Source: Legionella rowbothamii
Lineage (GTDB): Bacteria > Pseudomonadota > Gammaproteobacteria > Legionellales > Legionellaceae
Assembly: GCF_900639985.1 (NCBI RefSeq)
Contig: NZ_CAAAIM010000003.1
Coordinates: forward strand, 246,051-310,050
DNA length: 64,000 nucleotides
Reading direction: 5' to 3'
Part shown: piece after piece, positions 27,764 through 38,817 of the stretch
How positions within the stretch are numbered: the stretch's first letter is position 1
Layout of the letters: the number at the start of each line of letters is the position of its first letter
Notes under the pieces: model-generated
What the model saw: the letters and a program-made list of their open reading frames with translations, nothing else
The model's database searches: none
What the model was told of the DNA's origin: nothing
Translations under genes and position numbers: made by a program

Positions 27764-28513
27764 ATGAGGAAAAAAATAGTTGCTGGTAATTGGAAAATGA
27801 ATGGTCAATTGCAGCAAGTGATTCAATTAACGAATCAGCTCAAGGAAATGTTGAGCATTCGCGACAAGCTTCATGTAGCAATTATGCCTCCCGCAATTTA
27901 TATACCGCAAGTCAACCAATTACTTGCGATGAGCAGCATTGAACTTGGCGCTCAGAATGTATATCCGAAAGACTCAGGTGCATTCACTGGCGAGCTGTCT
28001 GGCCCAATGTTAAAAGAGTTTAATTGCCATTATGTTTTAGTCGGACATTCTGAAAGAAGGCATATTTTTCAAGAAGATGAAAAATTTGTGGCACAAAAAT
28101 TCCACCATGTTAAAGAACATGATATGATACCTGTTCTTTGCGTCGGTGAAACGCTTGAAGAGCGTGAAAATGGACACACAGAGCAAGTAATTGCCAGGCA
28201 AATCCTGGCTGTAATTGAAAATAATAATAATTGCTTTCAGAACTGTGTTATAGCTTATGAACCTGTTTGGGCTATAGGCACAGGAAAAACTGCATCACCT
28301 GATGAAGCACAAGAAGTGCACCAGTTTATCAGGAAACTGGTTGGTGAAACTAATCGTGATGATGCTGACCGTTTATCTATTCTCTACGGAGGTAGTGTAA
28401 ACGAAAATAATGCCGCGGCTTTGTTTGCTATGCCAGATATTGATGGTGGCTTAGTAGGTGGAGCGTCGTTAAATGCGAAACAGTTTGTGGAAATTGTGAA
28501 ATGTATCAATTGA
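27764..28513 (+). CDS. tpiA: Triosephosphate isomerase
   Basis: 249 aa. Catalytic K11 (GNWKMN), H95 (VGHSERR) and E166 ([10 protein letters not shown]) are at the family's usual positions, with the phosphate loop GGSVN. It interconverts DHAP and glyceraldehyde-3-P. The frame is open upstream, but ATG 27764 has a GAGAGGG site and aligns with known N-termini. It overlaps secG by 13 bases. Confidence 0.95.
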   Translation: MRKKIVAGNWKMNGQLQQVIQLTNQLKEMLSIRDKLHVAIMPPAIYIPQVNQLLAMSSIELGAQNVYPKDSGAFTGELSGPMLKEFNCHYVLVGHSERRHIFQEDEKFVAQKFHHVKEHDMIPVLCVGETLEERENGHTEQVIARQILAVIENNNNCFQNCVIAYEPVWAIGTGKTASPDEAQEVHQFIRKLVGETNRDDADRLSILYGGSVNENNAAALFAMPDIDGGLVGGASLNAKQFVEIVKCIN

Positions 28514-28830
28514 TATTAGTTATTCATGTATTAGTGGCTATAGTCTTAATCGGCTTAGTCCTCATTCAACATGGTAAAGGTGCTGATATTGGCGCAGCTT
28601 TTGGTTCTGGTGCATCAAATACTTTATTTGGTAGTCAAGGAACTGGTAGCTTTTTATTTAAATTAACTGGTGGTTTAGCGCTAACATTTTTTGTCACTAG
28701 TCTATTGCTGTCTTATATGGTATCTGTACAATACCACAAAGTAGATCAGCTTGCTGCTCCTCAACAGAGTGTACCTACGAATTCAATTCCAGTACCTGTT
28801 GATAACAGTAAAGGTGATAAAAAAGAATAA
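28501..28830 (+). CDS. secG: Protein translocase subunit SecG
   Basis: 109 aa with two transmembrane segments (about 2-22 and 53-72) and the conserved loop [15 protein letters not shown]. It assists SecYE/SecA in protein export. It overlaps tpiA and is followed 62 bases later by tRNA-Leu, the order found in Pseudomonas and E. coli. The C-terminal tail is charged and variable. Confidence 0.94.
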   Translation: MYQLILVIHVLVAIVLIGLVLIQHGKGADIGAAFGSGASNTLFGSQGTGSFLFKLTGGLALTFFVTSLLLSYMVSVQYHKVDQLAAPQQSVPTNSIPVPVDNSKGDKKE

Positions 28831-28892
28831 AACACTTGGGGTGTTTACTATCCATTAAGTTGGATGGCAGACAAAACCTAATAATAAGAATT

Positions 28893-28977
28893 GCCGAAGT
28901 GGTGGAATTGGTAGACACGCCGTCTTGAGGGGGCGGTGGCGTAAGCCGTGCCGGTTCGAGTCCGGCCTTCGGCACCA
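28893..28977 (+). tRNA. leuU: tRNA-Leu (anticodon GAG)
   Basis: 85 nt with encoded CCA (28975-28977). The acceptor stem is GCCGAAG/CTTCGGC. The anticodon stem CCGTC/GGCGG encloses loop TTGAGGG, giving anticodon GAG. A long variable arm (GTGGCGTAAGCC region) marks it as class II. E. coli also has leuU(GAG) after secG. Confidence 0.96.
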
Positions 28978-28999
28978 TTTAATCGAGCAAGGTGATATA

Positions 29000-29356
29000 A
29001 TGCTATCTCAATACTTACCCGTTCTTGTATTCATAATCATCGGATTGGTTCTCGGCCTGGTGATGTTGGGAGCTGGTGCCCTGCTTTCAAAACATAGTCC
29101 TGATGCCGCTAAAAATGCACCATATGAGTGTGGGTTTGGCGCCTTTGAAAACTCTCATTTGCCTTTTGATGTGCGTTTTTATCTGGTAGCAATACTATTT
29201 ATCATTTTTGATTTAGAAACCGCATTTTTCTTTCCTTGGGCTTTAGCCTTACGCAAAATTGGATGGTTTGGTTTTTTCGGAATGATGTTATTTCTCGGTT
29301 TATTAGTCATTGGCTTTATTTATGAATGGAAGCGTGGCGCGTTAGAGTGGGAATAA
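29000..29356 (+). CDS. nuoA: NADH-quinone oxidoreductase subunit A
   Basis: 118 aa with three transmembrane helices; a membrane-arm subunit of complex I. The motif YECGFGAFE is conserved. An open frame extends back through the tRNA, but ATG 29000 has an AAGGTGAT site and fits the family. First gene of the nuo operon. It begins only 22 bases after tRNA-Leu, so transcripts could read through from secG/leuU. Confidence 0.95.
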   Translation: MLSQYLPVLVFIIIGLVLGLVMLGAGALLSKHSPDAAKNAPYECGFGAFENSHLPFDVRFYLVAILFIIFDLETAFFFPWALALRKIGWFGFFGMMLFLGLLVIGFIYEWKRGALEWE

Positions 29357-29386
29357 CCTTAGAAGCGTGACAAATAGTTTAACGAA

Positions 29387-29491
29387 TCGTAACGTCTCTT
29401 TTGTTGTTTTGAGTAAAGTAAGTGTTTCATAAACAGTTGTTTTAATTTTTGAGATTACTTATTAAGTCAAAAGACTCTAGAGACGTTACGA
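29387..29491. repeat. Long inverted repeat between nuoA and nuoB
   Basis: Perfect 13-base arms TCGTAACGTCTCT (29387-29399) and AGAGACGTTACGA (29479-29491) enclose 79 bases, and TTTTTT follows 3 bases later. It could be a large-loop terminator or attenuator, or a small non-coding element bounded by terminal repeats. No target-site duplication is clear. Confidence 0.6.
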
Positions 29492-29529
29492 ATGTTTTTT
29501 ATTAATATTTAACTGCTTAGAGGCTAGCT

Positions 29530-30006
29530 ATGGCGGTTGCAGAATTGCAAAAAAGTGGCTTTGTAACGACTTCGGTCGACAAACTTGTTGGATGGGCACG
29601 TAGTGGTTCTATGTGGCCTATGACCTTTGGTTTGGCATGTTGTGCAGTCGAGATGATGCATGTTGGTGCTGCGCGTTATGATTTGGACCGCTTTGGTATC
29701 ATTTTCCGTCCAAGTCCACGTCAATCAGACGTCATGATTGTTGCAGGTACCTTATGCAATAAGATGGCTCCTGCTTTACGCAAAGTTTATGATCAAATGC
29801 CTGAACCACGTTGGGTTATTTCCATGGGTTCATGTGCCAATGGTGGTGGTTATTATCACTATTCTTATTCAGTCGTTCGTGGATGTGATCGGATTGTCCC
29901 TGTTGATGTTTATGTTCCAGGATGTCCGCCCACTGCCGAAGCACTGCTTTACGGTATTATTCAATTACAGAATAAAATCAGACGTAAAAACATATTAGAA
30001 GATTAA
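29530..30006 (+). CDS. nuoB: NADH-quinone oxidoreductase subunit B
   Basis: 158 aa; carries the N2 [4Fe-4S] cluster that passes electrons to quinone. The paired Cys (ACCAVE) and the later Cys in GSCANGG and PGCPP are present. It is separated from nuoA by 173 bases with a long inverted repeat, unusual inside a nuo operon. Confidence 0.96.
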   Translation: MAVAELQKSGFVTTSVDKLVGWARSGSMWPMTFGLACCAVEMMHVGAARYDLDRFGIIFRPSPRQSDVMIVAGTLCNKMAPALRKVYDQMPEPRWVISMGSCANGGGYYHYSYSVVRGCDRIVPVDVYVPGCPPTAEALLYGIIQLQNKIRRKNILED

Positions 30007-30028
30007 GCTCATCAAAGGTGCAAATTAG

Positions 30029-30709
30029 ATGACAAAAAATGATTATTTGGTTGAAAGACTAAAGACTGAGTTAGCGAGTCACATCAACGATGTGAGTGTT
30101 ACTTTTGACGAAGTCACCGTTGAATGTGATGTGGCAAATGTAAAAACATTAATGATGGAGTTGCGTGAAGTCCCTGCTTTTTCATTTGATCAACTTATAG
30201 ATCTTTGTGCAGTAGATTATCTGCTTTATGGCGAATATGATTGGGAAACTGATTCTGCGACAGAAAAAGGTTTTTCTCGCGGCGTAGAACGCCAAGACGC
30301 CAAAGCATATGCACTGAATAAGCCACGTTTTGCCGTAGTTTATCACTTGCTTTCAACACAAAAAAATCATCGTCTACGCGTTAAAGTGTTCCTTGATGAA
30401 AAACATCTAATTATTCCTTCAGTGCATCATTTATGGAAAGGTGCTAATTGGTTTGAGCGTGAAGCCTACGATTTGTATGGTGTTTTATTTGATGGGCATC
30501 CGGATTTAAGACGTATTTTGACCGATTATGGTTTTATTGGACATCCATTCCGTAAAGATTTCCCTCTCAGTGGAGAGGTTGAAATGCGCTACGATGCAAA
30601 ATTACAAAAAGTTATTTACGCACCTGTCGATATAGTGCCCAGAGTATTGGTGCCTAAGGTTATTCGTAATGATAACCGTTATATTGTTAATGAGAAGGGC
30701 GGCGAATAA
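30029..30709 (+). CDS. nuoC: NADH-quinone oxidoreductase subunit C
   Basis: 226 aa, the 30-kDa peripheral-arm subunit. The signature ERE-AYDLYG and [13 protein letters not shown] are visible. It is separate from nuoD here, unlike the fused NuoCD of E. coli. The last base of its stop codon is the first base of nuoD's ATG. Confidence 0.95.
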   Translation: MTKNDYLVERLKTELASHINDVSVTFDEVTVECDVANVKTLMMELREVPAFSFDQLIDLCAVDYLLYGEYDWETDSATEKGFSRGVERQDAKAYALNKPRFAVVYHLLSTQKNHRLRVKVFLDEKHLIIPSVHHLWKGANWFEREAYDLYGVLFDGHPDLRRILTDYGFIGHPFRKDFPLSGEVEMRYDAKLQKVIYAPVDIVPRVLVPKVIRNDNRYIVNEKGGE

Positions 30710-31962
30710 TGATTGAATTAAAGAATTACACGTTAAATTTTGGTCCACAACATCCCGCAGCCCATGGGGTTTTGCGTTTGGTTCTTGAGCTAGAGGGTGA
30801 GACTATTGTTCGTGCAGATCCACACATTGGCTTATTGCACCGTGCAACTGAAAAATTGGCAGAAACAAAACCATACATACAAAACATCGGATATATGGAT
30901 CGCTTAGATTACGTATCCATGATGTGCAATGAACATGCCTACGTTCGTGCCATAGAAAAGCTTCTAGATATTGAAGCCCCTTTGCGAGCGCAATACATAC
31001 GTACCATGTTTGATGAAATTACCCGCGTGTTAAATCACCTTTTATGGTTAGGTGCGATTGCTCTAGATATTGGAGCAATGACCGTATTCCTGTATTGCTT
31101 CAGAGAGCGTGAAGATTTATTTGACTGCTACGAAGCTGTGTCGGGAGCACGTATGCATGCTACCTATTATAGACCCGGTGGTGTTGCTCGTGACTTACCG
31201 GATACCATGCCCCAATATAAAGCTTCAAGATGGCACAGTGACCGTGAAGTAGAAAAAATGAATCAAGATCGTAGCGGTACTTTACTTGATTTCATCTGGG
31301 CTTTCACTGAACGCTTTCCACGTTGCGTTGATGAATATGAAACTTTATTAACCGACAATAGAATTTGGAAACAACGTACGGTAGATATCGGCGTTGTTTC
31401 TCCAGAGCAAGCATTACAATGGGGCTTTACCGGCCCAATGCTTCGGGGTTCCGGTATTGCCTGGGATCTGCGTAAAAAGCAAAGCTATGCTGTTTATGAT
31501 AAAGTAGATTTTGATGTCCCAGTGGGTAAAACTGGAGACTGTTATGACCGCTATTTGGTTCGTGTTGAAGAGTTAAGACAATCCAATCGAATTATTAGAC
31601 AATGTGTCGAATGGCTAAGAAAAAATCCAGGACCGGTTCGTCTAGATGATCACAAAATTACACCACCACGACGTGTTGAAATGAAGCACGACATGGAAGC
31701 CTTAATTCATCATTTTAAATTGTTCACTGAAGGCTTTTGTTTACCACGTGGCGAAGTATATAGTGCTGTTGAAGCGCCCAAAGGCGAGTTTGGTATTTAT
31801 ATGGTATCAGATGGTGCTAATAAACCGTACCGATTGAAAATTCGTGCTCCCGGATTTGCACATTTATCAAGTTTTGATGAAATGGCAAGAGGGCATATGC
31901 TTGCAGATGGTGTGGCTATTTTGGCAAGTCAGGATATTGTGTTTGGTGAAATCGATCGTTAG
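30709..31962 (+). CDS. nuoD: NADH-quinone oxidoreductase subunit D
   Basis: 417 aa, the 49-kDa subunit forming the quinone site with NuoB. Conserved motifs [14 protein letters not shown] near the N-terminus and the terminal DIVFGEIDR are present. It is joined to nuoC by a one-base overlap and followed by a 134-base gap before nuoE. Confidence 0.96.
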   Translation: MIELKNYTLNFGPQHPAAHGVLRLVLELEGETIVRADPHIGLLHRATEKLAETKPYIQNIGYMDRLDYVSMMCNEHAYVRAIEKLLDIEAPLRAQYIRTMFDEITRVLNHLLWLGAIALDIGAMTVFLYCFREREDLFDCYEAVSGARMHATYYRPGGVARDLPDTMPQYKASRWHSDREVEKMNQDRSGTLLDFIWAFTERFPRCVDEYETLLTDNRIWKQRTVDIGVVSPEQALQWGFTGPMLRGSGIAWDLRKKQSYAVYDKVDFDVPVGKTGDCYDRYLVRVEELRQSNRIIRQCVEWLRKNPGPVRLDDHKITPPRRVEMKHDMEALIHHFKLFTEGFCLPRGEVYSAVEAPKGEFGIYMVSDGANKPYRLKIRAPGFAHLSSFDEMARGHMLADGVAILASQDIVFGEIDR

Positions 31963-31978
31963 ATCAACATAAATTCAG

Positions 31979-32004
31979 TTCGATATAAAAAACATTATAT
32001 CGAA
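31979..32004. other. Hairpin in the nuoD-nuoE gap
   Basis: TTCGATATAA (31979-31988) pairs perfectly with TTATATCGAA (31995-32004) around a 6-nt loop. No T-run follows. It could mark an mRNA processing or stability site within the operon. The rest of the 134-base gap shows only the nuoE ribosome binding site. Confidence 0.5.
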
Positions 32005-32096
32005 TTTACACTAGTGTAATGTATTAAACATAACCTGGGCGCAAGAGAACGGCGACCAGGATTTATTGTTTGTACACGTGAGATAAAGGTTTAGAT

Positions 32097-32600
32097 ATGT
32101 CTGATAATTCAGCAAAAATATTAAATCAATTGATATCGAAAGAGCGCATGCAAGATATTGATCAGTGGATTGCAAAGTATCCTCAAGATCAAAGGCAGTC
32201 TGCAGTGATGAGTGCTTTAAGAATTGTTCAAGAAGAGCATAATCATTTAACTCCAGAATTGATGGACGCTGTAGCAAATTATCTTGAAATGCCCGCTATT
32301 GCTGTATATGAAGTAGCAAGTTTCTATACCATGTACGAACATAAGCCTGTTGGAAAGCACTTGTTGAATGTGTGCACCAACATCTCTTGTTTGTTACGTG
32401 GTTCTGCTGGTGTAGTTGACCACCTAGAGAAAAAATTAGGGATTAAGTTAGGTGAAACCACAGATGATGGACGTTTTACTTTACGATCTGTTGAGTGCTT
32501 AGGTGCTTGTGTTAATGCGCCAATGATGCAGGTAGACAAAGATTATCACGAGAATCTAACTCCTGAATCGATAGATAAAGTGTTGGGCCAATACGAATAA
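32097..32600 (+). CDS. nuoE: NADH-quinone oxidoreductase subunit E
   Basis: 167 aa with a thioredoxin-like fold that binds the N1a [2Fe-2S] cluster. The four cysteines lie in CTNISC and ECLGAC. It partners NuoF in the NADH-oxidising module. AAAGG upstream supports ATG 32097. Confidence 0.95.
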   Translation: MSDNSAKILNQLISKERMQDIDQWIAKYPQDQRQSAVMSALRIVQEEHNHLTPELMDAVANYLEMPAIAVYEVASFYTMYEHKPVGKHLLNVCTNISCLLRGSAGVVDHLEKKLGIKLGETTDDGRFTLRSVECLGACVNAPMMQVDKDYHENLTPESIDKVLGQYE

Positions 32601-32618
32601 AAGATAGAGGTGGTTGCC

Positions 32619-33896
32619 GTGGTCGAATTAAATCAAGTTTGTTACCGAACAGTTCATTTACCAGAGCCTTGGACTCTATCTGCTTATGAAAGTGTTGGTG
32701 GATACAGTGCCTGGAGAAAGATATTAAAAGAGCAAACTTCTCCCCAATTAATTATTGATGAATTAAAAACCTCTGCCTTGCGAGGCCGTGGTGGTGCTGG
32801 TTTCCCTACCGGATTAAAATGGAGTTTTATGAACCGTAATTCTCCCGTACAAAAATATGTTGTATGTAATTCGGATGAGGGTGAGCCAGGTACCTGCAAA
32901 GATCGTGAGATATTAACTTTAAATCCTCACCAGCTGATTGAAGGGATGGCTATTGCCGGATATGTTATGGGGGCGACAGTTGGTTATAACTACATTCGCG
33001 GTGAGTTCTGGTTACCTTATGAGCACACTGAAGCTGCATTAAAAGAAGCTTATGCTGCTGGCTTATTAGGGAAAAATATTTTAGGTTCCGGTATTGATTT
33101 TGATTTATACAATCATTTAGGTGCTGGGGCATACATTTGTGGTGAAGAAACGGCCTTACTTAATTCATTAGAAGGTAAGAAAGGACAACCACGCTTTAAA
33201 CCACCGTTCCCAGCGAATTATGGTTTATATGGCAAACCTACAACCATTAACAATACAGAAACCTTTGCTTCTGTTCCAGTAATTCTGGAAAAGGGAGGGG
33301 AATGGTTCTTAAAACTTGGCAAACCAAATAATGGTGGTGCTAAGTGCTTTAGCGTCAGTGGCCATGTAAATAAACCTGGTAACTTTGAAATCCCATTAGG
33401 CACTCCATTTAAAACCCTATTGGAGTTAGCTGGAGGGGTGCTTCATGACCGCAAAATCAAAGCAGTGATTCCTGGTGGTACATCCATGCCCGTTTTACCT
33501 GGTGATGTGATGTTGGGGCTTGATATGGATTATGACAGCATCCAAAAAGCAGGCTCTGGGCTAGGTTCAGGTGCGGTGATTATTATGGATGAAACAACCT
33601 GTATGGTAGATGCTTTATATCGAATTTCAGAATTTTATATGGATGAGTCTTGTGGTCAGTGTACTCCTTGCCGTGAAGGTACTGGTTGGTTGGTACGTTT
33701 ATTACATCGAATCAAAGATGGCCATGGAGAGCCAGGTGATATAGAGAAATTAGTCAATGTTGCGGACAACATCGAAGGACGAACCATTTGTGCATTAGGG
33801 GAAGCAGCTGCTTGGCCTGTGCAAAGTTTCGTTAAGCACTTTTATCATGAATTTGATTACTTCATTAAGCATAAACGCTCGATCGTCGCAGCATAA
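32619..33896 (+). CDS. nuoF: NADH-quinone oxidoreductase subunit F
   Basis: 425 aa; binds NADH, FMN and the N3 [4Fe-4S] cluster. The glycine-rich [10 protein letters not shown] and cluster motif [11 protein letters not shown] are present. Two GTG codons are possible (32610 and 32619). AGAGG ends at 32610, which overlaps the first, so GTG 32619 with an 8-base spacing is preferred. Confidence 0.93.
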   Translation: MVELNQVCYRTVHLPEPWTLSAYESVGGYSAWRKILKEQTSPQLIIDELKTSALRGRGGAGFPTGLKWSFMNRNSPVQKYVVCNSDEGEPGTCKDREILTLNPHQLIEGMAIAGYVMGATVGYNYIRGEFWLPYEHTEAALKEAYAAGLLGKNILGSGIDFDLYNHLGAGAYICGEETALLNSLEGKKGQPRFKPPFPANYGLYGKPTTINNTETFASVPVILEKGGEWFLKLGKPNNGGAKCFSVSGHVNKPGNFEIPLGTPFKTLLELAGGVLHDRKIKAVIPGGTSMPVLPGDVMLGLDMDYDSIQKAGSGLGSGAVIIMDETTCMVDALYRISEFYMDESCGQCTPCREGTGWLVRLLHRIKDGHGEPGDIEKLVNVADNIEGRTICALGEAAAWPVQSFVKHFYHEFDYFIKHKRSIVAA

Positions 33897-33912
33897 TTAG
33901 AAGGTTTTAACC

Positions 33913-36267
33913 ATGACAACTACTATTGAAATCGACGGTAAAACATTTGAAGCAGAAAACGGTAAAATGATCATCGAAGTTGCTGATGAAGCCGGTATTC
34001 ATATTCCCCGTTTTTGCTATCACAAAAAGCTTTCTGTTGCCGCAAACTGCCGTATGTGCTTAGTTGAAGTGGAAAATGGCCGAAAGCCAGTTCCTGCTTG
34101 TGCTACGCCAATTACCAATGGCATGAAAGTATTTACCAAATCAGAACAAGCTCTTTATTCCCAAAAAGCGGTAATGGAGTTTTTACTGATTAACCACCCT
34201 TTGGATTGCCCAATATGTGACCAAGGCGGCGAATGTGAATTGCAAGATGTATCGATGGGATTTGGTGCAGATGAATCTACTTACACTGAAACAAAGCGTT
34301 CAGTTAATGATGATGATTTAGGTGCGCTGATTGCAACAGAAATGACTCGTTGCATTCATTGTACACGTTGTGTTCGCTTTGGTGATGAAATTGCAGGTGT
34401 TCGAGAACTCGGTGCTACTGGCCGCGGTGAAAAGATGCAAATCGGAACTTACGTGCAACACAGCATGAAGTCCGAGGTTTCCGGTAATATTATTGATTTA
34501 TGCCCTGTTGGTGCGTTAACGTCAAAACCTTATCGTTTTACTGCAAGAGCTTGGGAAATGTCCCAGTACGATAGCTTAGCCCCTCACGATTGTTTAGGTT
34601 CTAATGTATTTATCCATACCCGCAGAAATGAATTGATGCGTGTTGTTCCTAAAGAAAACGAATCAATTAACGAAACGTGGCTTTCTGACCGCGATCGATT
34701 TAGTTATTTAGGATTGAAAAGCGAACAGAGGGCAAGCAAACCCCAAATCAAGCGTAATGGCCAATGGGAAGAGGTTGATTGGGAAACTGCCTTAAAATTT
34801 ACTGCTGATGGTTTAAGTCGAGTAATTAAACAGAATGGTGGCGAACAAGTTGCTGCATTCGCATCCAGTTCTTCTTCATTAGAAGAGCTCTATTTATTAC
34901 AAAAATTAATGCGTGAACTTGATGTGCATAATCTAGATCATCGTTTACAGCAAGTTGATTTTAAAGATCAAGAAAACCAAGCAACGACTCCCATAAGTTC
35001 CTTAGCTTATGCTGAGATTGAAAATCAACAAACAATCGTGTTAGTCGGTTCTAACATTGAACGTGAAGTTCCACTAGCTGGAGTGCGTGTGCGTAAGGCA
35101 TTCCGTAATGGCGCCAAAGTTTATGCCATTAATTCCGTTGATTATGATTATCATTTTGACGTTCAAGAGCGTTTTATTGTTTCTCCATTAGAAATGCCAA
35201 TGCAGCTGGCTAAACTAGTTAAAGCACTTGCCGATGACGCCAAAGCATTGCCCGAAGAAGTGCAAAAACTATTAATCGGTTTGAACACAGACGCAGCAGT
35301 ACAAGGTGTGGCTCAGTCACTGAAAGAAGAAAAGTCATGTTTAATTACCGGTGCTCTTTGTGAAAATCATCCTGAAGCAGCGTTGATACGCACTATGGTT
35401 CATTTGATTGAGAAGTTAAGTGGGGCCAAAGTAGTTCGATTAACTCACGGTGCTAATACAGCTGGTGCATGGATGGCGGGTATGGTTCCTCATAGAACCG
35501 TTGCTGGTAAGACTGATTCAAAAGTCGGTTTGGATGTGCAAGCGGCATTGAATGCTAAATTAAAGGCCTACGTATTAATGGGGGTTGAGCCAGGTTTTGA
35601 TTTTGCAAATCCTTATGGCGCCCGTCAGTCAATGCTTGCGGCCGAGTTTGTAGTTTTAATGTCTGCTTATAATCATGAGTCAATGCATGATTATGCAGAT
35701 GTAATTTTACCGATTGCACCTTATGCTGAAACCTCAGGTACCTACATTAATATTGATAATACATGGCAAAGCGTTAAAGGAGCATTGCCTCCACACGATC
35801 AATCTCGACCCGCGTGGAAAGTGTTGCGCGTTTTAGGTAATTTGTTCCAGTGCAAAGATTTTGAATATACCTCAACGGAAGATGTTTTATCTGAGATTAA
35901 AGCAGTTGCTGCAATCACTGTAGAGCAAGACTATACACCTTACTATCCTGAGAGTTTACCACTAATAAATGAGTCTTTGATTCGTGTTGGTGAGTGGCCT
36001 CTGTATCGTGTTGATTCAATTGTAAGAAATGCTAAAGAGCTGCAATTGTGCGCCGCTGCTGATACTGCATGTATACGTATGAATCCAACAACAGCAGATC
36101 GATTGCAATTAGATGAAATTGCTACTGTATCTCAGGGAGATATTGAGATAACATTGCCGCTGAAACGTGATGAGCGAATTGCGGCAGATGTTGTGTGGGT
36201 AGCAAACGCGATGCCTGAGACAGTTGATTTGGGTCATTCATTTGCTGCAATAACTATTAAGCGCTAG
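33913..36267 (+). CDS. nuoG: NADH-quinone oxidoreductase subunit G
   Basis: 784 aa. The N-terminus is a [2Fe-2S] ferredoxin domain (CRMCLVEV), followed by the HxxxCxxC-type and CIHCTRCVRF cluster motifs, then a molybdopterin-oxidoreductase-like domain with no expected cofactor. It carries electrons from NuoEF towards NuoI. 16 bases after nuoF. Confidence 0.95.
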   Translation: MTTTIEIDGKTFEAENGKMIIEVADEAGIHIPRFCYHKKLSVAANCRMCLVEVENGRKPVPACATPITNGMKVFTKSEQALYSQKAVMEFLLINHPLDCPICDQGGECELQDVSMGFGADESTYTETKRSVNDDDLGALIATEMTRCIHCTRCVRFGDEIAGVRELGATGRGEKMQIGTYVQHSMKSEVSGNIIDLCPVGALTSKPYRFTARAWEMSQYDSLAPHDCLGSNVFIHTRRNELMRVVPKENESINETWLSDRDRFSYLGLKSEQRASKPQIKRNGQWEEVDWETALKFTADGLSRVIKQNGGEQVAAFASSSSSLEELYLLQKLMRELDVHNLDHRLQQVDFKDQENQATTPISSLAYAEIENQQTIVLVGSNIEREVPLAGVRVRKAFRNGAKVYAINSVDYDYHFDVQERFIVSPLEMPMQLAKLVKALADDAKALPEEVQKLLIGLNTDAAVQGVAQSLKEEKSCLITGALCENHPEAALIRTMVHLIEKLSGAKVVRLTHGANTAGAWMAGMVPHRTVAGKTDSKVGLDVQAALNAKLKAYVLMGVEPGFDFANPYGARQSMLAAEFVVLMSAYNHESMHDYADVILPIAPYAETSGTYINIDNTWQSVKGALPPHDQSRPAWKVLRVLGNLFQCKDFEYTSTEDVLSEIKAVAAITVEQDYTPYYPESLPLINESLIRVGEWPLYRVDSIVRNAKELQLCAAADTACIRMNPTTADRLQLDEIATVSQGDIEITLPLKRDERIAADVVWVANAMPETVDLGHSFAAITIKR

Positions 36268-36279
36268 GCAGGTAAGAAA

Positions 36280-37302
36280 ATGCTGCATGATATTAGCATA
36301 TTAATTTGGGTTGTTCTTAAGATACTCGTGATTGTAGTTCCATTACTATTATGCGTTGCATATTTAATTTATGCTGAGCGCAAGGTTATTGGCTACATTC
36401 AGTCGCGTATTGGTCCTAACCGAGTTGGGGTAAAAGGCTTACTGCAGCCTATAGCTGACTTGATTAAATTGATCACGAAAGAAATTATTATTCCAACGAG
36501 ATCGAATAAGTATCTTTTCATTATTGCACCACTTTTTGCTTTAGTCCCTGCTTTGGCTGGTTGGGCAGTGGTTCCTTTTCAGGAAGGAATGGTTCTTGCA
36601 AACATTAATGCAGGAGTGTTGTATGTTTTTGCAATGAGCTCACTTGGAGTATATGGGGTTCTTATTGCCGGTTGGGCGTCTAACTCGAAATACGCAATGT
36701 TCGGCGCATTGAGAAGTACCGCACAGACAGTGTCGTACGAAATTGCCATGGGATTTGCTTTAGTCGGTGTCTTATTAGCTGCTAACAGCATGAACCTTAC
36801 TGACATTGTTAACTCACAAAAAGGTGGAATTCTCCATTGGTGGTTTGTACCTTTGTTTCCATTATTTTTAGTATTTTGGATTGCCGGTATTGCCGAAACG
36901 AATAGAGCACCTTTTGACCTTGCTGAGGGTGAGTCAGAAATTGTGGCGGGATTCCATGTTGAGTATTCAGGAATAGGGTTCGCATTATTCTTCTTATCAG
37001 AATACGCGAGCATGATCCTGATTTCGGTCATGTTGAGTATTATGTTCTTAGGTGGGTGGATGTCTCCGTTTGAAGGGATCCCCGTTTTAGAAGATATATT
37101 CTTCGTTGTACCTGGCTTTGTATGGTTGCTCGCGAAAATCAGCTTTTTCCTCTTTGTTTATCTGTGGGTAAGAGCGACATTTCCACGGTATCGTTATGAC
37201 CAACTTATGCGTTTAGGTTGGAAAGTGCTCATCCCGGTTACCATTGTTTGGATTATAGTAACGGCCGTAATGGTGGTTGCTCAGGTTAAACCTTGGTTTT
37301 GA
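36280..37302 (+). CDS. nuoH: NADH-quinone oxidoreductase subunit H
   Basis: 340 aa with about eight transmembrane helices; forms much of the quinone channel between arms. The motifs [19 protein letters not shown] and [15 protein letters not shown] are conserved. 12 bases after nuoG. Confidence 0.96.
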   Translation: MLHDISILIWVVLKILVIVVPLLLCVAYLIYAERKVIGYIQSRIGPNRVGVKGLLQPIADLIKLITKEIIIPTRSNKYLFIIAPLFALVPALAGWAVVPFQEGMVLANINAGVLYVFAMSSLGVYGVLIAGWASNSKYAMFGALRSTAQTVSYEIAMGFALVGVLLAANSMNLTDIVNSQKGGILHWWFVPLFPLFLVFWIAGIAETNRAPFDLAEGESEIVAGFHVEYSGIGFALFFLSEYASMILISVMLSIMFLGGWMSPFEGIPVLEDIFFVVPGFVWLLAKISFFLFVYLWVRATFPRYRYDQLMRLGWKVLIPVTIVWIIVTAVMVVAQVKPWF

Positions 37303-37321
37303 TGGTTATAAAGAGAAGCCG

Positions 37322-37822
37322 ATGAAAAAAGTATATCAAAATATTAAGTATTACCTACGAAGTTTTCTTTTAGTAGAGCTTTTGGCAGGTTTAAAGCTGA
37401 CTGGAAGGTATTTCTTCAAGAAAAAAATAACCGTGCAGTTCCCTGAGGAACAAACGCCAACATCTCCTCGCTTTAGGGGTTTATTAGCGCTTCGTCGCTA
37501 TCCTAATGGGGAAGAACGTTGCATCGCATGTAAATTATGTGAAGCGGTATGTCCTGCATTGGCAATCACCATTGAGTCCGAACCGCGCGACGATGGTTCA
37601 CGTCGTACTACTCGCTATGACATTGATGTATTTAAGTGTATTAACTGTGGTCTGTGTGAAGAATCTTGTCCAGTTGATTCCATCGTGGTTACCCCAATAC
37701 AGCACTATCATGTAAGCGAGCGTGGCCAGAATATCATGACCAAAGAAAAACTTTTGGCTCTGGGTGATTTAATGGAACCAAAACTTGCAGCAGACCGAGC
37801 TGCTGATGAAAAGTACCGATAA
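37322..37822 (+). CDS. nuoI: NADH-quinone oxidoreductase subunit I
   Basis: 166 aa carrying two [4Fe-4S] ferredoxin motifs, [12 protein letters not shown] and [12 protein letters not shown]. It links peripheral and membrane arms. The frame opens earlier inside nuoH, but ATG 37322 follows AAGAGAAG and gives the expected N-terminus. Confidence 0.95.
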   Translation: MKKVYQNIKYYLRSFLLVELLAGLKLTGRYFFKKKITVQFPEEQTPTSPRFRGLLALRRYPNGEERCIACKLCEAVCPALAITIESEPRDDGSRRTTRYDIDVFKCINCGLCEESCPVDSIVVTPIQHYHVSERGQNIMTKEKLLALGDLMEPKLAADRAADEKYR

Positions 37823-37833
37823 TGGGGTAATGT

Positions 37834-38490
37834 ATGCATGACTTATTAATTCAAGCTATTTTTTATGTTTTTGCAGCCTTAACCGTTGGTTCTGCATTAC
37901 TGGCGGTTACACAAAGTAACCCCGTTCGTTGTGTTCTGTTTCTCGTATTTACTTTCTTTACGAGTTCAGTCCTGTGGATATTGGCAGAAGCTGAGTTTTT
38001 GGCCTTAATTCTAGTCCTGGTTTATGTCGGTGCAGTAATGACCTTATTCTTATTTGTGGTCATGATGCTTAACATTGATATTGAATCGGTAAAAGGTCAA
38101 TTAAAACGCTATCTTCCTTTTGGTTTAATTATCGTTGCATTATTTATTGCACTTTTAATGAAAGCCATTCCAGAAGGTTCACTGAAGAGTAATGTTGAGA
38201 CTAAGCCAGTGGTTGCGTCTTCGACGCTTCAGTCAGGTGAAGCCTCTCAGCAAAAGCCTGAGCCAATTTTAGTTGGGGCTTCAAACACTGAAGCATTAGG
38301 TATGGTTCTTTATACTGATTATTTCCTGGCTTTTGAGCTTGCAGCGGTACTCTTATTAGTTGCGATTGTTTCTGCAATTACCTTAGTGCATCGTGGTGCG
38401 AGATACTCCAAGAGACAAGATGTTAAGCAGCAGATTATGACTCGTAGAAGTGATCGAGTTGAATTAGTTACTATGAAGGCAGAAAAATAA
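37834..38490 (+). CDS. nuoJ: NADH-quinone oxidoreductase subunit J
   Basis: 218 aa with five transmembrane helices in the membrane arm. The conserved tract [17 protein letters not shown] is seen. A hydrophilic loop of about 35 residues (near 115-150) lies between helices 4 and 5. 11 bases after nuoI. Confidence 0.94.
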   Translation: MHDLLIQAIFYVFAALTVGSALLAVTQSNPVRCVLFLVFTFFTSSVLWILAEAEFLALILVLVYVGAVMTLFLFVVMMLNIDIESVKGQLKRYLPFGLIIVALFIALLMKAIPEGSLKSNVETKPVVASSTLQSGEASQQKPEPILVGASNTEALGMVLYTDYFLAFELAAVLLLVAIVSAITLVHRGARYSKRQDVKQQIMTRRSDRVELVTMKAEK

Positions 38491-38507
38491 GTATTGGGGA
38501 ATACCAT

Positions 38508-38813
38508 ATGATACCGGTCAATAATTACCTGATATTAGGTGCGATTTTGTTTGGCTTAGGCCTTGTTGGAATGATGATAAATCGCAAAAATATCATTTTA
38601 CTCCTTATCTGTGTTGAACTGATGTTACTTGCAGTAAACACGAATTTTATTGCGTTTTCTCATTATTTTAATGAGATTGGAGGACAGGTTTTTGTCTTTT
38701 TTATTTTGACCGTTGCTGCTGCTGAAGCGGCGATTGGTTTGGCCATAGTAATGTTGCTGTATAGAAATCGAGGCAACATCGACGTAGATAAGATGAATCA
38801 TTTAAAAGGTTAA
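38508..38813 (+). CDS. nuoK: NADH-quinone oxidoreductase subunit K
   Basis: 101 aa with three transmembrane helices, the usual length. It contains the two membrane glutamates of the family (CVELML and AEAAIGL) involved in proton movement. 4 bases before nuoL. Confidence 0.95.
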   Translation: MIPVNNYLILGAILFGLGLVGMMINRKNIILLLICVELMLLAVNTNFIAFSHYFNEIGGQVFVFFILTVAAAEAAIGLAIVMLLYRNRGNIDVDKMNHLKG

Positions 38814-38817
38814 CATT

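Noticed and set aside
27595..27789. 64-aa frame before tpiA
   Set aside because: It overlaps the tpiA start in another frame and lacks a ribosome binding site.
28925..28999. nuoA start inside tRNA-Leu
   Set aside because: The in-frame extension covers the tRNA gene; ATG 29000 has a good ribosome binding site and the usual NuoA N-terminus.
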